NCBI GenBank assembly: GCA_963681505.1
Contig: OY811972.1
Span: 3,304,163-3,368,162 of the forward strand
Direction of reading: 5' to 3'
Source: Eunapius fragilis
Taxonomy: Eukaryota > Porifera > Demospongiae > Spongillida > Spongillidae
Length of the DNA stretch: 64,000 bases
Below are positions 56,766 through 64,000 of this stretch, one piece after another (the first letter of the stretch is position 1; each line of letters opens with the position of its first letter). The position numbers were made by a program, and so were the translations under genes. The notes below the pieces were generated by a model. It saw only the letters and a program-made list of their open reading frames with translations, had not been told where the DNA came from and searched no databases.

Positions 56766-57980
56766 ATAATCGAGAGTTACGTTAGTAACTCTCATATAGG
56801 ATTTGACCCCGATTATGAATGTCATTAAAAAAACGCGACCCGCTTCTAACAAGACTCCCGACGAGCGGATGGCTTACCTTGTTATCGTCGTCGTACAAGA
56901 AGGCAACAACAAGCAGTTTCGTGTTTGTTTGATGTCACAAAACCGCGTGGTTGTAGAGAACAAAACAATTTTCGAAACTCGTACCCAGTCCCACGTATTT
57001 CTCGTTCTTCTTATTCTTCTTCTTCTTCTTCTTGTTCTTGATCACGCATAACTCGGGATAGGAACACTTTTAAGAAATGAAAATCACACCAATGGCTTGA
57101 TAATTCGTTGGCATTCTCGCTTCTGTGGTCAAAACGTCTCGAGGCTACATGACATATATCGGTGGTTGTGTTAGCAAATCACGTATAGCTTACTGCACTG
57201 ACACGACTCGGATAGGTCCTACGTCGCTCTTTATACGAAGTACTAGCAGTATACATCATGTAATCAAATGTGTACGGTCTGGGCACTACACGTTGTGGAA
57301 ATTAACTTTGGCGGTTATGTATTTTAATAACGTGCACGTGCGTAATATAATCATTCTTGTTGTTCGATCGTTGTAGGCTTGACGCTCTTTGTAACTTAGT
57401 GAAGTTGTTTTTTTTTTTTTTTCACAATGCCTTCATGTCAGGAAAAGAAGAAAGCCAAACGACGAGCATAGTACCTCAAAACTAGAGACGACGTATTAGA
57501 TTCAGCCCGAGCGGAACTACAAAGCAGAGCCTCAAAAGAAGCGGGCCTCTCAACGTGATAACTATCGAGCAGAGCCTGAAAAGAAACGGATCTCTCGACG
57601 CGCAAGGTATCGAGATGCGATTAGTAAGGGGGGGGGGGGGGGGGGGGGGGGGGAGAGAGAGGGTGCTGTCTGCTTCTGGCCCGATACAAAATGCGTTCGT
57701 GGGTTCGATCGCGCTGGGGCGACAATTAATAACCTCTCTTCTATTTCGGCCGCCCCTTAAAGCCCCCTCAGATCCTGAAAAGGAACGGACCTCTCTACCT
57801 GCAAGGTATCGAGCAGATCCTGAAAAAAGGCAACGATATTGCCATAGTCCTGAACGTGCATCTCGCTCGGCGAAAAGAGTTAAGGTCACTCAAAGGTATG
57901 TCGTACCTTTACAACCTCCCTCTCATATTAAGATGGATTACTTAACATGCTATACGGCTCATAATCGGGTATGAATAAAA
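56766..57980 (+). mobile_element. Hairpin-ended repeat family, copy 3 (with first-exon remnant)
   Basis: Starts with a 22-nt hairpin (56772-56793; stem GAGAGTTAC, loop GTTA), then ATATAGGATTTG, the family body, a TTC microsatellite (about 57003-57030) and ATAACTCGGGATAGGAAC. At 57427 an ATG opens MPSCQEKKKAKRRA followed by a stop. It resumes in repeats of the type YRAEPEKKRISRRARYR, is broken by a G run (57628-57652), and ends RQRYCHSPERASRSAKRVKV at a donor (57895). Similar Arg/Lys-rich tandem motifs occur in transposon proteins of marine invertebrates, by recollection. Confidence 0.65.
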
Positions 57981-57989
57981 ATCAATGAA

Positions 57990-58282
57990 ACAAGTAAATA
58001 AAAACATTCTCTATGAGAAAGTTGGTGGCATATAGGATTTGAAGGCAATGGTGGTGTAAAAAGGAAGGAAACAAGGGTCTAATAATAAGGGAAAATGGAA
58101 TAGTCCTATATTTAGCACATTTCTATATGTAGGATATAGTACATGTTGTTCGTGTGCTAAATATAGGACTATTCCATTTTCCCTTATTATTAGACCCTTG
58201 TTTCCTTCCTTTTTACACCACCATTGCCTTCAAATCCTATATGCCACCAACTTTCTCATAGAGAATGTTTTTATTTACTTGT
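57990..58282. mobile_element. Palindromic MITE, copy 4 (best preserved)
   Basis: 293 bp; ends ACAAGTAAATAAAAACATTC and complement; both arms pair almost perfectly over more than 130 bp each. Confidence 0.95.
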
Positions 58283-58856
58283 AGTATAAGTATCCGTAGA
58301 CCTATGGCTCTTAATCTTGCCCTGCTAAATGATTACCGTACATGTAAATGTACAATGCACAGACATACGGCGCCTGCAGTGTTCATACCGGTACTACTAC
58401 ATACCCGGTAGCGGGTCGGCCATACGAAGTAATTCCTTTCTCCCCGCTATACAACTGATACTGTTCAATTCATGGAAGGCTGACCCGACGGCTGAGCCGT
58501 GCACCCAGTCGATTCAATGACGGTGCATCTGAATCAGAATCCGATTCAGATCTTTCTGATGCTGAGGTTGACGACAAACTTCACTCCAATGGGGATGCTT
58601 CAGAGGATGAGGAGGAGGATGCAGCCCTGGCTGCCGCTTTTGCGGAGGCAGCAGGTGCTCTTCGGCCTATTCAGTCTAAATAGAAGTATGATCAACAGCT
58701 ACGCTAACATTCATCATTTCATTTCCGCCAATTATAAATCGCCATAAATTTAAAGATTCTGAGACTTCCGCCAATTACAAATCGCCAGTTAGTTAAAATA
58801 AATAGTTTTGGCTCCGCCAAATAGTTCTCTCCGCCATTACGTCTTGTCAGTACGGT

Positions 58857-59420
58857 ATGTCGAACCAAGAGACCTGCATTTGTGACAATTGCCGTGAAGA
58901 AATCCCCGTTAGATCAAAGTTTTGTCTAAATTGTGGTGTTAGAAAGCAGCGCGTGGGGCCCGAAGGTAAGAGACTTGAGTTGTGGTTACAAATCAAATTG
59001 TGTGGTTCCTATACAGAGGCACCAAAGCCTGCTCCAGTCTGCAGTGTTGCCCGGATCACTGTGGAATCTGGTGAAGGAGGAGCGACGCCCGTTGCGCAGT
59101 CAGTTACGCCAAATTGCCTGGACAAAGATGGAGGCCTTAACGTGCGGAAACATAGAGCAATAGAGGAAGTTGGCAGTACAGAGCCAACTGTGAAGGTTAG
59201 CAGAAAGGGGGACGGGGCACCAAAAGGCACAAAGCAAGTGTGTGTAGAGTTGAGCAATTTTTATCAAAGGGTAAAAAAAAGTCGCGCATTGGTAAAGCGC
59301 TGCTACTTCAAGTATAGCTCTGCTGCACATGTGCAGAAGAGGGGTGGTTTGGGTTACTCAGTACAGGTACACGCGTCGCTTGGATACCATGGTAATCCAC
59401 CCCTTTTCTCCAACCACTAA
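58857..59420 (+). CDS. Zinc-ribbon protein, first exons of an unknown gene
   Basis: The N terminus carries CDNCREEIPVRSKFCLNCG, a four-cysteine zinc ribbon (residues about 9-27). A likely 51-nt intron (58966-59016; GAAG|GTAAGA ... ATACAG) is divisible by three, so its retention keeps the frame. The rest is low in recognisable motifs, with a Lys/Arg-rich part (SRKGDGAPKGTKQ, FYQRVKKSRALVKRCYFKY). The frame may end at TAA (59418-59420) or continue by splicing from CAG|GTACAC near 59366. The start codon uses the A of the TA target duplication of the transposon directly upstream. Function unknown. Confidence 0.55.
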   Translation: MSNQETCICDNCREEIPVRSKFCLNCGVRKQRVGPEGKRLELWLQIKLCGSYTEAPKPAPVCSVARITVESGEGGATPVAQSVTPNCLDKDGGLNVRKHRAIEEVGSTEPTVKVSRKGDGAPKGTKQVCVELSNFYQRVKKSRALVKRCYFKYSSAAHVQKRGGLGYSVQVHASLGYHGNPPLFSNH

Positions 59421-59733
59421 ATGTTTATAATTTCCTTCTCTGAGCTCTGCCTATTTCTTACCTTCAGTATTAATACCTAGTCACATTAAGATCTCTTGTT
59501 ACCTTGGTGGAGCAACCTAAAGTAGGACGCTTTTAATGATGGACTATACAGTACACTGTTCTTACCTCACGTGTTCACTTTCATGATACACATGCACTCT
59601 TGTTCTCGCTTTTTTTTGCACTGTGGTTGAGCATCTGACCAGGTAACGCCTTAGGCTGAGATAACTGGAGTACAAAGGGAGGAGTGCAGTTATCCTAATC
59701 CCGTCATATCACGATAACTCATCTTAGTTTTGA
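59421..59733. other. Intergenic or intronic, nothing recognised
   Basis: No ORF or repeat of note. Confidence 0.35.
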
Positions 59734-59738
59734 CAATG

Positions 59739-59901
59739 CAGTGGCGGCGGAAGGGCCTTAATAGGTGCGGCCGGGAGTCATATTATTCATCGCTTTTCAC
59801 CATACATGGTTATGTTTGGTGACGTTTGCAACCTTATTTGGCAAAAATCGATGAATAGTATGACTCCTGGCCGCACCTATTAGGGCCCTTCCGCCGCCAC
59901 T
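59739..59901. mobile_element. hAT-type palindromic MITE with 5-bp target duplication
   Basis: Ends CAGTGGCGGCGGAAGGGCC and complement, arms of about 55 bp, flanked by CAATG at 59734-59738 and 59902-59906. Confidence 0.9.
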
Positions 59902-60503
59902 GCAATGAGCACACCATTTTGTGCTGTGCAAGGATGAAAGAGGCACGACACAAGAAAAAGCACAACACACAAAAAAGGTACAGCTTCTCACACCATCTTA
60001 TATTTGCAACATGTCGTTGGGGATATGGTTATTTGTTATGAGTGTAGGGTGCCATACAAATTGTAGCTGCAGCATTACATGTTAAAAATGGGACATCAGA
60101 TACTGCTTTATATCTAGGACAGCTTTGCCAACCATCCGTACAGAGAACACAGATCAATTGCGTTAAGGTCTCTGATCTTTTATTGGCAGATGGACGTTGT
60201 GGTAAGTGTCTATGAAGTACTATTAGGTTAGGCTGGCTGCCACTGGAATTTAAGGTGTGAAAAGTATTTGCGAGTCACCCCTGTACATTGGACCCTTTTC
60301 AGATGTCCAATAAACGTCTCGTCATGAGTAAAAGCTGTTGCGGTTTCCCAGTGATATCGTGTCACATTCGCGGGCGTTAGTATTCCTGCATGGCCTCATT
60401 CTGAACTATGGGCGATAAATACGTTTCATCAAACCCAAGTGGTGGTGGCTACAGGATTAAAAATAAGATGATTCCTACTACATGTACATGTATCTAATGC
60501 CAT

Positions 60504-60620
60504 GAAACCTTCTCATAGAGCAGTGTGGCGAGAAGCATTTGGGTTTGATGAAACCAAGTTGAAACCATTCTCAAAAGTCTGTTCACGTCACTTTGTAAAC
60601 GGAGACAGTCGATATTGACC
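60504..60620 (+). pseudogene. THAP zinc-finger fragment
   Basis: An open segment RAVWREAFGFDETKLKPFSK then VCSRHFVNGDSRY and stop. Trp, the Cys of VCSRHF and its His fit the C-terminal half of a THAP DNA-binding domain, common in P-element-like transposases and host regulators. The N-terminal Cys pair was not found in frame, so it is a remnant or a single exon. Confidence 0.5.
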
Positions 60621-60639
60621 ATTACTACCTCCAGGTATG

Positions 60640-63103
60640 TTAGACTCTGTCAAGATCACTGTCGGCAGCGTAGTTTGATCACTAGCTGGAAGATCACCAT
60701 CCGAGCAGGATGGAATCGTGGCCATGTACATGTAATTTACTGACATGTGTAAGATGTCCGCGATATCACTAGGCAACGACTGCCGATTTAACTCTTGATG
60801 TGATGTTTATCTTTCTTGAAAAGGGTCCTATGGACATTTAATTTACTGACGTCCGTAAGATGTCCGCAATATCACTAGGCAACAGCTGCTTGCTCTGCAG
60901 CACCTGTGGAGTTTGCTCGGCTGCCTGCACCTTCTCAGCTGTCTTGATGGGGGCTATCATCCACTCCTCCAGCCTCTCTGCAGCAGTAACTCTCTTTCCT
61001 TGGTGTATAGTATCCTTAATTGGTTGTGGGTTGATCATCCTTATGGGAATGAAACCTGATTGTTCCCCTCGAAGGAAACAGACAACCCCAGCTGCTACTA
61101 TGCAAACCCTCCACCAACCATATCCCATCTACATCAGTTATGTCTACACCAGCCACTGTTTCAAACCACTGTTTCCAACTCACTACAGGGTGGAATTGTT
61201 ACTTTCTTGCAAGTCGATTATACATCCATGTTTCTCCAAAAATATACACTCTTCCTTGAAGCCATCAACCACAATTTAATCAATGCTCACAGTGTGACCC
61301 CCTAATTCAATCTCAACCATTGTGACACCATGTACCAGGGTTTCTGCCAGCGCCACACACCACTTGTGGTTGACCATGTTGATATATTCATGGATTGACA
61401 GTGGTGGTGTTAACATAACAGAGTACCTAAGCCTAATTGGGGGCGTATTCCCACAATTGAAAAGAGGTAGTGCCTCGTATGTGCGCTAGAAATTGTTTAC
61501 CTGTAAGCAGTCACGAAACTTTTCCCTTTCTGTTTTTGAATCCTTAATTTTGAAGCCTTGAAGAGCATCTTGAATAACTACATGTACATCAACCTCTTGT
61601 GCTATATTAGATATGCTCGTATGCTTTGTATGGTGGAATCAAGGGCTGGCTGTATTAATGATACATCTACGTGCTCCTTTTGAAATATCAGGCTCATGTG
61701 ACTTATATGAGGCAAGGTGTGATGCAAAAGGAGAGCACAAGTGATAAAGTAGTAGGTCTTCCAAACTTTGCTAAACCTTCAGCCGTTGGTTCTGAGCACT
61801 CTGCTGCCTCTCTTTCTAAACTCTCAATAGAATAGCAAATCCCCTTACCAAACATAGAAAGTGGAATTCCTAAGGGAAAATCCTATCTGCAATATGAATT
61901 GTAAGGCACTCCCACTTTTTATTTGAGGGAATCATTTTATGCCCCCAATTAGGCTTAGGTACTCTGTTATGTTAACACTACCACTGTCAATCTATGAATA
62001 TATCAACATGGTCAAGCACAAGTGGTGCGTGGCGCGTGCCACGCATTTGCGTGGCACTGGCAGAAACCCTGAAGTACCCTAACAGGACTCCCTTAAACCC
62101 CAACTAACCAGCTCCCCGACCATTGTTGAAGAGTGTACTTGCTTGTTCCTCCTAACAATGACCACATATCCTTTCCCAAGAGACTTACGACTGCATTTGT
62201 ATCAACCATTAAATGGAGAGAAGTGCCTTTTACATAAATCATAATGAAATAGGACAAGGCTGGGTTAACACCTGGACTAAAACAATTATGCGTTGACAAT
62301 TGGACTTCGTTTTGTGAACCATCATGCACCTGTTCCATGGTGCTTAGGGTTTCTAGTTTCCCTGTTGCTTTCTGGCCTTAGAGGCGCATCCCCATGTATA
62401 GTGGCTGGCTTGACCACACTTAAAGCATATGGGTACTTTAGCGCTCTCTCTGTTCGACCTTCTTCACCATGCGATGATAGCGGTAGCTTTTCCTTCCATT
62501 TCTGCTGTCCCTTGCCGTCATTAACTCTCGCGAGTTTCTCTAATCTTGACACGATGGATTCAATGAGTGGACAGGTGCCCTGTTTGAAACTAGTCATGCA
62601 CACGTCATGCTCCAACCTTTCTTCCACCCTCACCACATTTGCTTCACCCTGCGGCGAGCGTATGATTCCATCTCTAGTGTCGAAGCAACTGCCTCTTCCA
62701 ACGTTGCTGGCCTTTGTTGCCTCACTGCGAAAGCAATTTTTGGGTCATCTACATGTATGTTACTCAAATACCTGTCAAGAGTTAGAAGTTCCTTTACATC
62801 TTCCTCAAGCCTAGCAAATGCCTTGTCCGCGAGGCAGCACAGCTGGTCAGCAAAGTCGCCCCACTGCTCACCGCTGCGTCTCTGCCTGGATTGAAACTCT
62901 GCTGCATACAGCTGCCTCTTGCTATCGGGTTTGAACCGTTTGTGGAGGGTCTCTTTCGCCGTAGCATAGTTTCTTTTGACATCTGCAGCTAATCGTCTCC
63001 ACGCGACCTGGTAAGATGGATCGGCAGCCACGTAAGTTTGGTGGCATTGTTCCAACCGTTCACCGTAGCAACCGCCTCGAAATGGTAGACCCAGTCCATC
63101 CAA
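60640..63103 (-). mobile_element. Decayed Ty3/gypsy-type retroelement, gag to protease region
   Basis: Minus-strand order: gag (YQVAWRRLAADVKRNYATAK, TLHKRFKPDSKRQLYAAEFQ, GDFADQLCCLADKAF; about 63103-62630), then a shifted frame with a CCHC knuckle (CFKCGQASHYTWGC, about 62425-62380), then a protease-like LHLMVDTNAVVSLLGKDM (about 62220), then past a hAT insertion VVDGFKEECI and FLEKHGCIIDLQES (about 61260-61190), and linker sequence with LLPSDIADILRTSVN near 60850 and a partial repeat of it near 60760. The aspartic-protease motif reads DTN instead of DTG or DSG. Stops and shifts are frequent. It may be the same family as the pol remnant at 24946-27812, but the two are not joined here. Confidence 0.8.
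61336..62071. mobile_element. Non-autonomous hAT inside the retroelement remnant
   Basis: Inverted ends of about 115 bp start CAGGGTTTCTGCCAGCGCCA (61336) and end as the complement at 62071. They continue with GACCATGTTGATATATTCAT on both sides. The retroelement frame resumes on each side. I found no perfect 8-bp duplication; only GTAC is shared near both borders. Confidence 0.85.
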
Positions 63104-63840
63104 TTAGTCTTGCCTGATTAAGGCTCCGGGGAAATGAGTGGTCGTGGATGTGCGGTCCCTGCTGTAGGAGTTGCCGTGGTTCATGCTTGCCTGGGCCGCG
63201 GTTCCCGCTGTGTTGGCGCTTGCCTGGTCTTCTACATGTACATCCGACATAGTAGTTGCCGACTATGCCAGTGTAGTGACTCTCCAGATTGGCAACGGAC
63301 ACTGTAATATGAACTGACTGCACATATGTACAGATGCACAATAGTAAAAAACCTCTGCGCAAACGCAGATCATTACACCATCATCCCCAACCCTCGATAC
63401 CATTTCCCATAAGATGCCTTCGTATTCTCATGAAATGTTTGACTTTTCTGCAACAGTTGAGATTTCTATGACTGGGTCCTAATTCTAGTGCTCACCACTG
63501 CATGAGCCATCATTGCTCCATGAGTAATTCCTGCCACAAGCCATGCAACTGGAGATACCAAATCAACCATGAGTCCTGCCTCACTTACTGCTGAAATGAT
63601 GAGATTTCTCTAAGAACAAGTTCGATGGAATTCTGCATTGGCATGTAGGTGCTTTAAAGGTGTGTAGGAGGCTCCATGGACATGATATTTGTTGAGTGTT
63701 AAGATAATGAAGCATTGCCTTTCCCCCGCTCACATATAAGAAAGACACGATGGATGTGTACATACATTTACAACGTACACTTCATTACACAATGCTGTTT
63801 TAGTGGAATGACAATTCGGCACTGCAAATCTGTCATTTTA
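63104..63840. other. Possible 5' flank of the retroelement, nothing else recognised
   Basis: Short ORFs. A long terminal repeat would be expected about here if the gag remnant were complete, but no second copy is in the window to confirm it. Confidence 0.3.
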
Positions 63841-63841
63841 T

Positions 63842-64000
63842 TGGTTCTCCTTATCCTCCTTCAGCCCTTCATTACGTGTAACTCGTGATAGGGACATCGT
63901 AAGAAGACCAAATAAGCATCAAATTGCAGCATTTTACTTCCTAATCAGGAACTACGATAGTAGTTCCTATATAGTAATTGACCCGGGTCGTGAATATCAT
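63842..64000 (+). mobile_element. Hairpin-ended repeat family, copy 4 (cut by the window end)
   Basis: A 22-nt hairpin (63947-63968; stem AGGAACTAC, loop GATA) follows CTAATC and precedes ATATAG and GAATATCAT, as in the other copies. About 60 bp before it is the family's TAACTCGTGATAGGGAC motif, which in copies 2 and 3 lies downstream, hinting at a tandem or head-to-tail arrangement. Confidence 0.6.

Larger units (their letters stand above)
56611..58855. mobile_element. TA-flanked inverted-repeat transposon, 2.2 kb, with nested insertions
   Basis: Ends CCGTACTGACAAGACG and its complement, followed inward by repeated TTTGGCGGA/TCCGCCAAA motifs, with TA on both sides (56609-56610 and 58856-58857). 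It contains copy 3 of the hairpin family and MITE copy 4. Near the right end an acidic open segment (about 58512-58682, SESESDSDLSDAEVDDKLHS ... RPIQSK and stop) may be the C terminus of its own lost transposase. The TA duplication fits a Tc1/mariner-like or similar element, which is not proven. Confidence 0.75.

Noticed and set aside
1..64000. tRNA and rRNA genes
   Set aside because: No rRNA-like blocks or obvious tRNA cloverleaf with internal A and B boxes were noticed by eye. A covariance-model scan would be needed to exclude a tRNA.

Overview
This is 64 kb of eukaryotic, probably metazoan, genomic DNA with one 200-base assembly gap (4470-4669). A demosponge is my best guess, not a proof. 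It is AT-rich, has short introns, carries a coiled-coil TKL-type kinase and an intronless mGluR-like class C receptor, and is packed with poly-G/poly-C runs, CA/TG microsatellites and DNA transposons. I saw no operons, CRISPR arrays or prokaryotic signals. No similarity search was run; family names come from motifs read by eye.

Likely host genes are few: the last exon(s) of a TKL-like kinase (162-1100, +), a class C GPCR (6395-8983, +), a DUF4419 protein (17102-18172, +), fragments of a FIS1-like mitochondrial fission gene (exons between 22274 and 18414, -), a short secreted-peptide-like ORF (24062-24310, +) and a zinc-ribbon protein (58857-59420, +). The rest is mostly mobile DNA.

Layout. 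1-6.4 kb: kinase, then a 1.4-kb long-inverted-repeat element, the first of four copies of a palindromic MITE, and the gap. 6.4-9 kb: receptor. 10.7-12.8 kb: a decayed minus-strand gene, a 450-bp GGA tract and a hairpin-ended repeat. 13.4-14.5 kb and 24.3-24.9 kb: two copies of one repeat. 17-22.3 kb: DUF4419 and FIS1-like genes, with a foldback in the FIS1 region. 24.9-27.8 kb: a decayed Ty3/gypsy pol with nested insertions. 29.8-30.9 kb: an internally deleted hAT with a perfect 8-bp target duplication. 31.0-38.2 kb: a complete CACTA/EnSpm transposon with two divergent genes and an internal 12-unit satellite. 38.7-41.9 kb: a hAT MITE beside a full-length hAT with an open transposase. 43.6-52.7 kb: a 24-bp minisatellite split by a 6.8-kb CACTG-ended element and a 722-bp hAT. 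53-58.9 kb: duplicated hairpin-family exons, a telomere-like repeat, a hAT inside a palindrome, and a TA-flanked element abutting the zinc-ribbon start codon. 60.5-63.1 kb: a THAP remnant and a decayed Ty3/gypsy gag-protease region.

The most unusual signal is a repeat family (copies near 12758, 25305, 56772, 63947) that begins with a 22-nt hairpin. Its 9-bp stem varies with compensatory changes while a GNNA tetraloop and a following ATATAG stay fixed, which suggests a selected nucleic-acid structure at the element's 5' end. Second is the intact two-gene CACTA element, whose accessory gene I could assemble from six exons in one open frame.
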